Counted from the stretch's first letter, positions 24,007 to 32,873 are shown. The stretch is DNA of 64,000 nucleotides from Soonwooa sp032062245 (GCF_032062245.1 NZ_DAMBQF010000001.1:124001-188000); one strand, 5' to 3'. Made by a program: numbers and translations. The notes: a model not told the origin generated them from the sequence alone.

Positions 24007-25275
24007 ATGTTACAAGTTAATTTTTTACGCGATGAAAAGGAGCGCGTTATTGAAGGTTTAAAGAAACGTCATTTCAAAAATCTAGAATTGGTAGATGCTG
24101 CCATTTCCGCAGACGACAACAGAAAAAAACTTCAGTTTGACCTTGACTCCCAACTTGCTGAAATGAACAAAATTTCGAAAGAAATTGGCATCATGATGAA
24201 AGAAGGTAGAAAAGACGACGCCGAAGCTGCTAAATCTCAAACAGCGCAGTACAAAGAATCGAGTAAAGAATTACAACAACAACTTAATGACGCCGAAAAA
24301 GCCTTGTTAGATATTCTTTATCAAATCCCGAACATTCCTTACGAAAAGGTTGTTGCTGGTATTTCTGCTGACGACAACGAAAATATCTTCCAATCAACAC
24401 CCGTTGAAGGACTTGGAGAAGGCGCAATTCCGCATTGGGAATTGGCGAAGAAATACAACCTCATCGATTTTGAATTAGGTGTTAAAATTGCTGGCGCTGG
24501 CTTCCCTGTTTATCTTGGAAAAGGAGCTAGATTGCAACGTGCTTTGGTACAATATTTCTTGGACAAAAACACTGATGCCGGATATCTGGAAGTTAATCCG
24601 CCACATGTTGTTAACGAAGCTTCTGGCTACGGAACGGGACAATTACCAGATAAAGAAGGGCAAATGTATTATATCAGTGCAGATGATTTGTATCTTATCC
24701 CAACGGCTGAAGTTCCGGTGACGAATATCTATCGTGATGTTATCTTGGACGAAAAAGAGCTTCCTATTAAAAACACAGCATTTTCGCAATGTTACAGAAG
24801 AGAAGCTGGAAGTTATGGCGCGCACGTGAGAGGCCTTAACCGTCTTCACCAGTTCGAAAAGGTTGAAATCGTTAGAATCGAAAAACCTGAAAACTCTTAT
24901 GCTGTTCTAGAAGAAATGGTAGAACACATCAAATCAATTCTTGAAGATCTTGAATTGCCTTACAGAATTTTGAGACTTTGTGGTGGCGATACAGGTTTTG
25001 CTGCAGCGATGACTTATGACTTTGAAGTTTGGAGTGCTGCTCAAGAAAAATGGTTAGAAGTATCTTCAGTTTCGAATTTTGAAACTTTCCAAGCGAACAG
25101 ACTTAAGTGTCGTTATAAAGCAGATGGAAAAACACAATTGGTACATACGCTAAATGGTTCTGCAATGGCTCTTCCAAGAATTATGGCAGCTTTACTGGAA
25201 AACAATCAAACATCTGAAGGTATTAAATTACCAAAGAAAATTGCTGAATATGCAAGATTCGAATTGATTAATTAA
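24007..25275 (+). CDS. serS: Seryl-tRNA synthetase
   Basis: SerS charges tRNA-Ser with serine. The 422-residue protein has the N-terminal tRNA-binding coiled coil (about residues 1-110, MLQVNFLRDEKERVIEGLKKRHF ...). The class II catalytic core follows: motif 2 with FSQCYRREAGSYG, and motif 3-like region ending NGSAMALPRIMAALLENNQT. The length and the LQVNFLRDE start are typical. It is transcribed alone, between its own promoter and a strong terminator. Confidence 0.97.
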   Translation: MLQVNFLRDEKERVIEGLKKRHFKNLELVDAAISADDNRKKLQFDLDSQLAEMNKISKEIGIMMKEGRKDDAEAAKSQTAQYKESSKELQQQLNDAEKALLDILYQIPNIPYEKVVAGISADDNENIFQSTPVEGLGEGAIPHWELAKKYNLIDFELGVKIAGAGFPVYLGKGARLQRALVQYFLDKNTDAGYLEVNPPHVVNEASGYGTGQLPDKEGQMYYISADDLYLIPTAEVPVTNIYRDVILDEKELPIKNTAFSQCYRREAGSYGAHVRGLNRLHQFEKVEIVRIEKPENSYAVLEEMVEHIKSILEDLELPYRILRLCGGDTGFAAAMTYDFEVWSAAQEKWLEVSSVSNFETFQANRLKCRYKADGKTQLVHTLNGSAMALPRIMAALLENNQTSEGIKLPKKIAEYARFELIN

Positions 25276-25300
25276 TTTTCAAATTTTTCTCAATAAAACA

Positions 25301-25336
25301 AAGGCGGACATTTCTACGAAATGTCCGCCTTTTTTC
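25301..25336 (+). terminator. Strong intrinsic terminator after serS
   Basis: AAGGCGGACATTT (25301-25313) and AAATGTCCGCCTT (25319-25331) form a perfect 13-bp stem with loop CTACG, followed by T-rich DNA. Confidence 0.92.
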
Positions 25337-25360
25337 ATGTTTACTACCATTCATACATAC

Positions 25361-25405
25361 ATAGGACTTCGTCCTATTCTTAGTTAAATCGTTCCTTCGG
25401 AACTT
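25361..25405. repeat. Paired-hairpin repeat, copy 1
   Basis: This 45-bp unit contains two small palindromes, ATAGGAC-TTC-GTCCTAT and GTTCC-TTC-GGAAC, joined by TCTTAGTTAAATC. A second copy in the same orientation begins 69 bp further on. Confidence 0.8.
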
Positions 25406-25429
25406 ATAAGAAAAACACACAACAATTCA

Positions 25430-25474
25430 ATAGGACTTCATCCTATTCTAAGTTAAATCGTTCCTGCGGAACTT
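25430..25474. repeat. Paired-hairpin repeat, copy 2
   Basis: The same 45-bp unit as at 25361 appears with four substitutions (one G-to-A in the first hairpin, a T/A pair and triloop changes). Both hairpins remain foldable: ATAGGA-CTTCA-TCCTAT and GTTCC-TGC-GGAAC. It ends 12 bp before the stop of the convergent MFS gene. Confidence 0.8.
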
Positions 25475-25486
25475 TTTCAAATAAAT

Positions 25487-26725
25487 TTAATACTCCATTT
25501 TTCGAAGTTTTGGCGATGTGGAAGCAATGAATATTGCGGTACCAAGCGTCAACGCACCACCAATAACCACTGATCTGGCAACACCAAAAATCTTAGCCAT
25601 AACGCCGCTTTCGAATTGTCCCAACTCATTACTCGACATAATAAAAATTGAATTAACGCTCATCACACGACCGCGCAATTCGTCAGGTGTTTTGAGTTGT
25701 ACAATAGTCCCGCGGATGACAACGCTGATACCATCGAGCATTCCGCTCAGCATTAAGAATCCGAAACTTAACCAATAGAGTTTTGACAAACCAAATCCAA
25801 TAATACAAAGTCCAAATCCTGCGGCAACGCATAACAATATTTTGCCTTGATTTTTCTTTAATGGAACTAAAGACAAGAAGATAATAATACACATCGATCC
25901 AATATCTGAAGCGGCATTTAACAATCCAAAACCTTCGGAACCGACTTTGAGAATGTCGCTTGCAAAAACAGGAATCATCGCAACTGCGCCACCAAACAGC
26001 ACTGCAAACATATCAAGCATTTGTGCGCCAAGAATCTCTTTTGTTCGGACAATAAAAGAAAGACCTTCTGTGATGCTTTTCCAGACTTCTGGCTTCTCGT
26101 CGTGTTTAACAACAGGAAATTGTTTGTTCAAACTCCAAAAGAAGAACGACGCGATAATCATACTACAGATTATAACAACCAAAGTATATTTGATGCTGAT
26201 TAAAGCAATTAAAAAACCACCAATGGCATGTCCCGAAACTGACGCCGTTAAAAACGTTGCCTGATTCATAGTGACTGCATAAGGAAGGTTTTCCATTTTC
26301 ACGATTTTGGGAATCATCGAAGGAATAAGCGGTCCTAAAAACGCACGACAAATCCCTGTGAAGAATATAATTCCGTAAATAAAATAGGTGATTTCATGTC
26401 CTGAAAAATGTAGTCGATGTCCTAAAAATGCCGGAATTAAAAGAAAGCTTATCAGAAAAACGTAAGCGTAATTACACATCAAAAGCATTTTCTTTTTTTC
26501 ATTATTGTCGATAACATGTCCCGCGTATAATGCGCTACCAACTGCGGGAATAACTTCGGAAAGCCCGATAAGTCCAATAGACAAAGGATCTTTTGTCAAT
26601 TGATAAACCCACCAACCTAGCAAAGTCGCCAACATACGAAAGGCTATAATCAAAAAGAATCTTCCCGAAAGAAGATTTCTGTATTCTTGGTTTTTTAAAA
26701 CCTTTAATGGTTCAAATGAAATCAT
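25487..26725 (-). CDS. MFS transporter, EntS-like exporter subfamily
   Basis: The 412-residue protein has about twelve membrane helices. Its N-terminus is LKVLKNQEYRNLLSGRFFLIIAFRML, followed by LGWWVYQLTKDPLSIGLIGLSEVIPAV, resembling MFS_3 proteins such as enterobactin exporter EntS. The later segment GTIVQLKTPDELRGRVMSVNSIF is also typical of that subfamily. The substrate is unknown. It lies 69 bp downstream of the small lipoprotein gene on the same strand and could be cotranscribed with it. Confidence 0.87.
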   Translation of the reverse strand: MISFEPLKVLKNQEYRNLLSGRFFLIIAFRMLATLLGWWVYQLTKDPLSIGLIGLSEVIPAVGSALYAGHVIDNNEKKKMLLMCNYAYVFLISFLLIPAFLGHRLHFSGHEITYFIYGIIFFTGICRAFLGPLIPSMIPKIVKMENLPYAVTMNQATFLTASVSGHAIGGFLIALISIKYTLVVIICSMIIASFFFWSLNKQFPVVKHDEKPEVWKSITEGLSFIVRTKEILGAQMLDMFAVLFGGAVAMIPVFASDILKVGSEGFGLLNAASDIGSMCIIIFLSLVPLKKNQGKILLCVAAGFGLCIIGFGLSKLYWLSFGFLMLSGMLDGISVVIRGTIVQLKTPDELRGRVMSVNSIFIMSSNELGQFESGVMAKIFGVARSVVIGGALTLGTAIFIASTSPKLRKMEY

Positions 26726-26794
26726 TTAACAAAGAAAAATATTTAAGTTAAATCTCGAATTGATTTAGATTAAGAAAAATATATATTCATAATT

Positions 26795-27166
26795 TTAATC
26801 TGAGTAGTGATAGCCTAAACCACGCCCAATTTCTGCCATACCATTAAGTGAGTATGCCATTCCGCCAATAAATCCGCCAACGCCCACTAGCAATGCCGCA
26901 GTTCCTGCAGGACTATCTTTTTTGATAATTCTAATATCCTTTTTTGCAATTCCAACATTTTCTTTGTGCCGAATCCCGAAAATACTGTCTTTCTCAACAC
27001 TTGTCACAGCCATTTTAAACTCGCCATTCGAAAAAGTTTTAAAATGATATTTGGATCCGGCTTTGACTCCCAAAAAATTACTTCCCCACTCCTGCTTATA
27101 CTTTGTCGTTCTACAAGAATTTAGCAACGAACAAACTATAACTAAAATCGGAAATACTTTTTTCAT
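26795..27166 (-). CDS. Small putative lipoprotein
   Basis: The 123-residue product begins KKVFPILVIVCSLLNSCRTTK, a lipoprotein signal with Cys at residue 18. The mature part contains GVKAGSKYHFKTFSNGEFKMAVTSVEKDSIFGI and a Gly/Ala-rich hydrophobic segment GTAALLVGVGGFIGGMAYSL near the C-terminus. No family is recognised. It starts four bases after the GH3-family gene ends, so the two form an operon. Confidence 0.75.
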   Translation of the reverse strand: MKKVFPILVIVCSLLNSCRTTKYKQEWGSNFLGVKAGSKYHFKTFSNGEFKMAVTSVEKDSIFGIRHKENVGIAKKDIRIIKKDSPAGTAALLVGVGGFIGGMAYSLNGMAEIGRGLGYHYSD

Positions 27167-27170
27167 AAGC

Positions 27171-28664
27171 TTAGAGTTTTTCTAGAAAGTCAGCAATTTT
27201 TCTATCATTCGCTAATCTAGGAATTTTATTCTGACCTCCAAGCTTACCTTCGGCTTTTGCATAATCTTGAAACGCATTCTTTTTTAAACTTTTAATTTTT
27301 AAAACTTGAAGAATATTTCCTGAAATTAAATCATCATAATATGTATTTCGTTGTCTTAATTGTTGATCCAATTCTACTCGAAATTTCTCTAAATCATTAG
27401 GTTCTTTAGCAAACTCGATAAACCATTCGTGATATGGCAATCCTTCTTCAGGATTAACTTGTGGCGCCAAATGAAATTCTGTAATCTGACACGGAAATTT
27501 CTCAACCGTCGCCTTCATGGCTTCTTCAACTTCATAAGCAATAACGTGTTCACCAAATGCAGACGTAAAATGTTTGGTCCTTCCACTCACCAAAACACGA
27601 TGCGGATTTTTGGCAATAAATCTCACAACATCGCCAATCGAATATGCCCAAAGTCCCGAATTGGTTGTCAAAATCATTGCATAATCTTTATTAAGTTCTA
27701 CCTCGCCTATTGTCAAACGTCGCGCATCTGGTTTTCCAAATTCTTCCAAAGGGACAAATTCGAAGAAAATTCCGTGATTGGTCAATAGCAAAAGACCTTC
27801 CTTTTGATAATCATCTTGAAATGCAAAAAAACCTTCGGAAGCTGGAAAAGTTTGTACAATGTCAACTGGCTTTCCTAACAAATCATTCATCTTTTCGCGA
27901 TAAGGTTCGTAGTTAACGCCGCCAGTAATAATCAATTGAAGATTCGGGAAAATTTGGGTAATTTTCTTGTTATGTTTTTCTGTCAGTTTTTCAAAATACA
28001 TAATCAACCAAGGCGGAATGCCAGAAATCAACGTCATATTTTGAGTTTCGGTTTCTTCAACAATTTTATCAACCTTGGTTTCCCAATCTTCGATGCAATT
28101 GGTTTCCCAACTCGGCAAACGACTTTTTTGTAAATAATTGGGAATATGATGTGCAACAATCCCAGAAAGTCGTCCGGTTTTAACGCCGTTAACTTCTTCC
28201 AATTCAGGTGAACCTTGTAGGAAAATCATTTTACCGTTGACGAAATCGGCATTTCCTTTTTGAGCGATGTAATGAAATATTGCGCTTTGCGCCGCAGCAA
28301 CTTGATAAGGCATTCCCTCTTTGGAAATTGGAATATACTTAGCTCCAGACGTTGTACCAGAAGTTTTAGCAAAATATTCGGGAAGATTTGGCCAAAGAAT
28401 TTTGGCTTGACCGCGTTTTACTTTTTCGATGTAAGGTTTCAGATCTTCGTAATCTGAAATAGGAACAAGTTTTTGAAAATCCTCGATAGACTTGATGTTT
28501 TCGAATTGATGCTCGCGTCCGAATAATGTTTTTTCGGCGGTTTTGATCAAATCTAAAAGAAGTGCTTCTTGGTCTTTCGCCGCATTATTTTTAAAAGCTT
28601 GGGTTTTGGCAACATGTTTTTTTGCCCAGACTTTGGCAATATTTTTCTTGATAAAATTTAGCAT
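27171..28664 (-). CDS. GH3 family (auxin-responsive GH3-like) acyl-adenylating protein
   Basis: The 497-residue protein has the GH3 adenylate-forming layout. It carries the ATP motif FAKTSGTTSGAKYIPISKEG at about residues 101-120, then QTFPASEGFFAFQDD and YSIGDVVRF. Plant GH3 enzymes join amino acids to jasmonate or auxin; the role of bacterial members is not established. I chose ATG at 28664 over a TTG at 28679, because the -7 element at 28684 leaves no room for the longer form. The lipoprotein gene follows after four bases. Confidence 0.87.
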   Translation of the reverse strand: MLNFIKKNIAKVWAKKHVAKTQAFKNNAAKDQEALLLDLIKTAEKTLFGREHQFENIKSIEDFQKLVPISDYEDLKPYIEKVKRGQAKILWPNLPEYFAKTSGTTSGAKYIPISKEGMPYQVAAAQSAIFHYIAQKGNADFVNGKMIFLQGSPELEEVNGVKTGRLSGIVAHHIPNYLQKSRLPSWETNCIEDWETKVDKIVEETETQNMTLISGIPPWLIMYFEKLTEKHNKKITQIFPNLQLIITGGVNYEPYREKMNDLLGKPVDIVQTFPASEGFFAFQDDYQKEGLLLLTNHGIFFEFVPLEEFGKPDARRLTIGEVELNKDYAMILTTNSGLWAYSIGDVVRFIAKNPHRVLVSGRTKHFTSAFGEHVIAYEVEEAMKATVEKFPCQITEFHLAPQVNPEEGLPYHEWFIEFAKEPNDLEKFRVELDQQLRQRNTYYDDLISGNILQVLKIKSLKKNAFQDYAKAEGKLGGQNKIPRLANDRKIADFLEKL

Positions 28665-28683
28665 TGATAAAATTTTCAATGCT

Positions 28684-28691
28684 CAAATTTA
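28684..28691 (-). promoter_or_regulatory. -7 promoter element (TAAATTTG) for the GH3-family gene
   Basis: On the minus strand TAAATTTG matches TAnnTTTG, and transcription would start some 12-15 bases before the ATG at 28664. Confidence 0.5.
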
Positions 28692-28755
28692 TTGAGATTA
28701 ATTAAGATTATTAGATTAAATATAAAATTGTTTTGTGAAAGAGATTTTGTAATAA

Positions 28756-28783
28756 TTCGAAATTTGAGATTTGAGATTCTAAT
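28756..28783. repeat. Short heptanucleotide-periodic tract
   Basis: Four consecutive 7-base units can be read: TTCGAAA, TTTGAGA, TTTGAGA, TTCTAAT. This lies in the 385-bp gap between the GH3 gene and rplU. Apart from this tract, the next repeat and the rplU promoter, I see nothing else in that gap. Confidence 0.5.
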
Positions 28784-28844
28784 TGATGATAAGGCTCTCT
28801 CAGTCTGAAACTTTGAAAGCTTTGTATTTTTTCCACGAGACTGT

Positions 28845-28932
28845 CGCAGCCCGACCTGAGTGGAGCTCATTTTTTTGGCTTGGCTAAGGCTTGAAAAAAA
28901 ATAGCGGGAACGGAGGGCGGAAATGCTGCCCC
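28845..28932. repeat. Degenerate dispersed intergenic repeat (copy R1)
   Basis: The sequence has AGCCCGACCTGAGTGG, then a T7 run, an irregular stem (GGCTTGGCTAAGGCTTG), an A8 run, and TAGCGGGAACGGAGGGCGGAA. The plan of a T-run, central hairpin, A-run and GC-rich AGCGGGAACG flank matches the repeats at 41955 and 43122, but similarity is partial. Confidence 0.5.
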
Positions 28933-29009
28933 AAATAAAAATAAAAAGTACTGAGCATCAAATATTTGAAAAAAGTGAAATAAATATTGTGCTTGTTAAA
29001 TAAATTGTC

Positions 29010-29017
29010 TACTTTTG
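29010..29017 (+). promoter_or_regulatory. rplU-rpmA promoter -7 element (TACTTTTG)
   Basis: A perfect TAnnTTTG match has TTG at 28987-28989 with 20-base spacing, the best two-part promoter in the window. It lies 33 bases before the rplU start. Confidence 0.7.
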
Positions 29018-29049
29018 CACCTCGAATAATTATATAAAAATCATAAACA

Positions 29050-29466
29050 ATGTTTGCAATTGTAGAAATAGCAGGGCTTCAATATAAAGTTGAGCAAGAC
29101 CAAAAGTTGTTTGTAAACCGTCTAGCAGGAGAAAAAGGATCAAAAGTATCTTTTGATAAAGTTCTTATGACTGTTAACGGAGCAGTAACTGTTGGCGCCC
29201 CAGCTGTAAGCGGTATCGCTGTAGAAGTAGAAATCCTTGACCACGTTCAGGCTGACAAAGTAATCATTTTCAAAAAGAAAAGAAGAAAAGGTTATGCTAA
29301 GAAAAACGGTCATAGACAACAATTAACTCAAATCCAAGTTGTTTCTATCACTGGTTTTGATGCAGCTAAACCAAAGGCTAAAAAAGAATCTAAAGCGACT
29401 GAAGCTGCAGAAGAAAAAGCGCCTAAAGCTAAAAAGACTACTAAAAAAGAGGAGTCTGCTGAGTAA
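29050..29466 (+). CDS. rplU: 50S ribosomal protein L21, with a Lys/Ala-rich C-terminal extension
   Basis: Residues 1-103 are the L21 fold (MFAIVEIAGLQYKVEQDQKLFVNRLAGEKG; then KKKRRKGYAKKNGHRQQLTQIQV), which binds 23S rRNA. About 33 further residues form a low-complexity Lys/Ala/Glu tail (AKPKAKKESKATEAAEEKAPKAKKTTKKEESAE) absent from E. coli L21. Similar tails occur on some Bacteroidota ribosomal proteins. rpmA follows after 31 bp in the usual L21-L27 pair. Confidence 0.97.
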   Translation: MFAIVEIAGLQYKVEQDQKLFVNRLAGEKGSKVSFDKVLMTVNGAVTVGAPAVSGIAVEVEILDHVQADKVIIFKKKRRKGYAKKNGHRQQLTQIQVVSITGFDAAKPKAKKESKATEAAEEKAPKAKKTTKKEESAE

Positions 29467-29497
29467 TTAATTAATACCCAAAAAACATTAAAGTAAG

Positions 29498-29755
29498 ATG
29501 GCACATAAGAAAGGGGTTGGTAGCTCCAAAAACGGTAGAGAATCTCACTCTAAGAGATTAGGTGTTAAAATCTTCGGTGGTCAAGAAGCTATCGCTGGTA
29601 ACATCATCGTAAGACAAAGAGGTACGCAACACCACCCAGGTGAAAACGTAGGTATCGGTAAAGATCATACTTTGTTCGCTCTAGTTGACGGAAAAGTTGT
29701 TTTTACAAAAAAAGCAAATAATAGATCTTTCGTATCTATCGAAGTTAATGCTTAA
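29498..29755 (+). CDS. rpmA: 50S ribosomal protein L27
   Basis: The 85-residue protein begins MAHKKGVGSSKNGRESHSKR and contains GNIIVRQRGTQHHPGENVGIGKDHTLFAL, the standard L27 sequence. The N-terminal tail reaches the peptidyl-transferase centre. It starts directly with MAHKKG and so does not carry the cleavable N-terminal extension known from Firmicutes. It is cotranscribed with rplU. Confidence 0.98.
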   Translation: MAHKKGVGSSKNGRESHSKRLGVKIFGGQEAIAGNIIVRQRGTQHHPGENVGIGKDHTLFALVDGKVVFTKKANNRSFVSIEVNA

Positions 29756-29776
29756 TTCTTAGCATTTGAACAATAT

Positions 29777-29812
29777 AAAAACCCAATCTTCGGATTGGGT
29801 TTTTTGTTTTTT
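29777..29812 (+). terminator. Intrinsic terminator of rplU-rpmA
   Basis: AAAACCCAATC and GATTGGGTTTT form an 11-bp stem capped by a TTCG tetraloop, followed by a long T-rich run. Confidence 0.93.
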
Positions 29813-29824
29813 TTTGAGAACTAA

Positions 29825-29851
29825 AAAAGACCTAATAATTTGTTAGGTCTT
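29825..29851. terminator. Second hairpin after rpmA, probably serving the minus strand
   Basis: AAAAGACCTAA pairs with TTAGGTCTTTT. T-rich DNA flanks both sides. It lies just beyond the stop of the minus-strand gene remnant at 29874, so it may be the surviving terminator of that gene. Confidence 0.75.
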
Positions 29852-29873
29852 TTGGTTAATTTAATATAAAAAT

Positions 29874-29966
29874 TTATCCAGCTAGATAATCTTCCATTTT
29901 GCTGCGGAGTTTGTACCAATCTTTTGGTTGAATGCCGCCACTTTCGAAGCGGACGAAAACGATAAA
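29874..29966 (-). pseudogene. C-terminal remnant of an unidentified protein gene
   Basis: On the minus strand one frame reads FIVFVRFESGGIQPKDWYKL followed by RSKMEDYLAG and a stop. This is a well-formed protein end of 30 residues with codon use like real genes. It has no start codon, and a stop closes the frame at 29967-29969. A terminator-like hairpin follows its stop. I cannot name the family. The remaining DNA to 30060 shows no coding signal. It reads as the tail of a gene whose 5' part was deleted. Confidence 0.5.
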
Positions 29967-30060
29967 TTAGCTTTCTTCAAAAAAAGCTATTAACAATATA
30001 TTCTTTAGTTAAAAACAAAATGATATAAAGAAAACCATCGAAAACGATAGCTTCATTTCA

Positions 30061-32664
30061 TCAAGTTGTTAATCTTGGCTGAATAAGTTTTGCAACCGTC
30101 GCTGTCCACCCCGTTTGATGCGAAGCGCCGACGCCACGACCATTATCGCCATGGAAATATTCGTAAAACAAAATATAATCTTTAAAATTAGGATCTTGAT
30201 TCATCTTTTCGTTTCCACCATTAAAAGCACGATTTCCGTTTTCATCTTTTAAGAAGATACTGCAAAGTCGGCGTGACAGATCTTTAGAAATCTCATCAAG
30301 ATTACGTTCTACTCCACTTCCTTTAGGATATTCGATTTTCAAACTATCACCATAGAAAAAGTGAAAACGCTGCAAGCTTTCCACAATCAGGAAATTAATC
30401 GGAAACCAAATCGGTCCTCGCCAGTTGCTATTTCCACCAAACATTCGGCTGTCACTTTCGGCAGGCGTATAATACACCACATAATCGTGACCTCCAACAT
30501 TGAAACTAAAAGGCGTGTTTTCATAAATTTTCGACAAAGCACGAATCCCATAATCACTCAAAAACTCAGCTTCATCGACCATTCTGTTTAAGACTTTAGT
30601 CAAACGAGTTTTGCGCATAATGCTCATCAAATGTTTGTTACCTTCACCTTCCACATACCATTGCGACACCAACTTAGTCAAATCAGTTTTGTTGCGTAAC
30701 ACCCAATCCATTCGTTTTTTAAAATTCGGCAATTTCTCCAAAAGGCTATGTTCGATAACCTCAACAGCGAACATTGGGATAAGCCCAACGATGCTTCGTA
30801 ACTTTAAATTGACGCTATTTCCGTCTGACAATTTTAACAAATCATAGAAGAAACCATCTTCCTCATTCCAAAGTCCAATATTATCTTCACCCAAATTCTC
30901 CATCGCTTCGGCAATGTATAAGAAGTGTTCAAAAAACTTAATCGCCATATCTTCGTAGACAGGATTGTATGTCGCCAACTCCATCGCGATGCGCATCATG
31001 TTAAGCGCATACATCGCCATCCAACTTGTACCATCGGCTTGCTCCAAAGTTTGACCAGCATCCAATTCCATATTGCGGTCAAAAGCACCAATGTTATCAA
31101 GACCTAGGAAACCGCCACCAAAAATATTATTGCCTTTAACGTCTTTTCGGTTAACCCACCAAGTAAAATTGAGTAGCAACTTCTGGAACACATTTTCTAA
31201 GAAAAACAAATCTGCTTTACCATTATGTTTTTCATCGATTTTAAAAACCCTGAAAGTCGCCCAAGCATGTACGGGCGGATTAACATCGCTAAAATTCCAT
31301 TCGTAGGCTGGCTGTTGTCCGTTCGGATGTAGATTCCATTCTTTGGTCAAAAGCATCAATTGATTTTTCGCAAAAGCTGCATCTATCAGACTAAAACTCA
31401 CACAATGAAATGCCAAATCCCAAGTCGCGTACCACGGATACTCCCATTTATCAGGCATCGAAATAATATCTTTATTATGAAGATGCTGCCAATCGACATT
31501 TCTTACAAAACCTTGTCGTTCTACAGGATGGTTAGGATCGCCTTTTAGCCATTTTCCAACATTGTAATGATAGAATTGTTTATTCCAAAGAAGTCCTGCA
31601 AACGCTTGTCGTTGCACATTTTTTTCGTCCTCGTCTTTTATGTCTTGTTGAATGCCTGCGTAGAAATCATTCGCTTCTTGAATTCGATGATTGAACTGAT
31701 CTTCAAAATCCCAGAACGCATCATCCATAATATATGGCGACAATCGGAATTCAAAAGTTTTATTGCCTTTCGCAGGAATCATCTCCTCACATCGAAAAGC
31801 CGATTTTGTCCCAACTCGATTTGGATTAACAGAAGTTCCGCCGCGTAAAACATAATCGTTAATACCGTCTTTATAAAACCTACCAGTTGTAACTTCACCG
31901 AAAAGTTTCGGTCTATTGGTTTCATTATCACAAAAAAGAGGTTCTACGTTGCGACTTCTCGAGTACAATTTCTTTATTGACAAACTATCATGATGAACAT
32001 CGATTTCTGCATCTTTCGAAAAACCTAGATTTGGCTTATAAGTATTATAACCCCAGGACCAGTTATTGCGATACCAAAGCGTCGGCAGCACCACCAAAGG
32101 CGCATCCTTGTCGCTTCTATTATGGACATCAACTCTGATCAAAAAATCATCTTCTCTAACTTTCGCATATTCAATAAAAATATCAAAATAAGCATCTTTG
32201 TCAAAAACGCCAGTGTCAAAAATCTCATATTCCATTTCCTTGTTAGATCGTTGGGCATTGGTCGCCACCAAATCATCGTACGGAAAAGCATTTATCGGAT
32301 ATTTGTACACCATTTTCATATAGCTGTGCGACGGCGTATTGTCAATATAGTAGAAAATCTCTTTAATATCTTCGCCGTGGTTACCTTGGTAATTGCTTAG
32401 CCCAAAGAAGCGTTCTTTGATCATTTTGTCATTTTTATTCCAAAACGAAAGCGCAAAACACAACATTTGCTTATCGTCAGAAATTCCCGCAATTCCTTCT
32501 TCCGCCCAACGATAAGTCCAACTTTCGGCGCGATCATGCGTTGTATAACCCCATGCATCGCCATTGCTACTATAATCTTCTCGCACATTTCCCCATTGGC
32601 GGTGGCTCACATACGGCCCCCACTTTTTCCAATTTGGATTATTGAGTTTATCTTGTTCTGTCAT
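30061..32664 (-). CDS. GH63-like (MGH1-type) glycoside hydrolase
   Basis: The 867-residue protein matches the mannosyl-oligosaccharide glucosidase (GH63/MGH1-like) family. It has an N-terminal beta-rich part (WGPYVSHRQWGNVREDYSSNGDAWGY). An (alpha/alpha)6 barrel follows, with WYATWDLAFHCVSFSLIDAAFAKNQL, FLGLDNIGAFDRN, DGTSWMAMYALNMMRIA and NWRGPIWFPINFLIVESLQRF. Bacterial members act on glucosides such as glucosylglycerate or mannosylglycerate. There is no signal peptide, so it should be cytoplasmic. Its neighbours are a gene remnant and a decayed SDR gene, so the original cluster seems eroded. Confidence 0.88.
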   Translation of the reverse strand: MTEQDKLNNPNWKKWGPYVSHRQWGNVREDYSSNGDAWGYTTHDRAESWTYRWAEEGIAGISDDKQMLCFALSFWNKNDKMIKERFFGLSNYQGNHGEDIKEIFYYIDNTPSHSYMKMVYKYPINAFPYDDLVATNAQRSNKEMEYEIFDTGVFDKDAYFDIFIEYAKVREDDFLIRVDVHNRSDKDAPLVVLPTLWYRNNWSWGYNTYKPNLGFSKDAEIDVHHDSLSIKKLYSRSRNVEPLFCDNETNRPKLFGEVTTGRFYKDGINDYVLRGGTSVNPNRVGTKSAFRCEEMIPAKGNKTFEFRLSPYIMDDAFWDFEDQFNHRIQEANDFYAGIQQDIKDEDEKNVQRQAFAGLLWNKQFYHYNVGKWLKGDPNHPVERQGFVRNVDWQHLHNKDIISMPDKWEYPWYATWDLAFHCVSFSLIDAAFAKNQLMLLTKEWNLHPNGQQPAYEWNFSDVNPPVHAWATFRVFKIDEKHNGKADLFFLENVFQKLLLNFTWWVNRKDVKGNNIFGGGFLGLDNIGAFDRNMELDAGQTLEQADGTSWMAMYALNMMRIAMELATYNPVYEDMAIKFFEHFLYIAEAMENLGEDNIGLWNEEDGFFYDLLKLSDGNSVNLKLRSIVGLIPMFAVEVIEHSLLEKLPNFKKRMDWVLRNKTDLTKLVSQWYVEGEGNKHLMSIMRKTRLTKVLNRMVDEAEFLSDYGIRALSKIYENTPFSFNVGGHDYVVYYTPAESDSRMFGGNSNWRGPIWFPINFLIVESLQRFHFFYGDSLKIEYPKGSGVERNLDEISKDLSRRLCSIFLKDENGNRAFNGGNEKMNQDPNFKDYILFYEYFHGDNGRGVGASHQTGWTATVAKLIQPRLTT

Positions 32665-32698
32665 ATAATTTTATTTCTGAAGCTTTTCAGATTCATTT

Positions 32699-32811
32699 TT
32701 AGGAGCATCGAGATTATTGAATTCTTAGACATCAAATCTCGCTGTCACTACTCGCTATTATATTTTTAAAAAAAATATAATGAGCTCAAACATACCGTTC
32801 CATCGGGGCTA
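32699..32811. repeat. Dispersed intergenic repeat (copy R2, degenerate)
   Basis: It starts TTAGGAGCAT and ends CCATCGGGGCTA, the same ends as the repeat at 37867, with TCGCTATTATATTTTT in the middle and an AT-rich hairpin (TATATTTTT/AAAAATATA). It occupies the gap between the glycosidase and the SDR pseudogene. Confidence 0.65.
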
Positions 32812-32873
32812 TATTTGAAGATTTTTCATTCTCTTGACTATTAAAAAGAACCATTCCAAAATACTGTTTTCTG

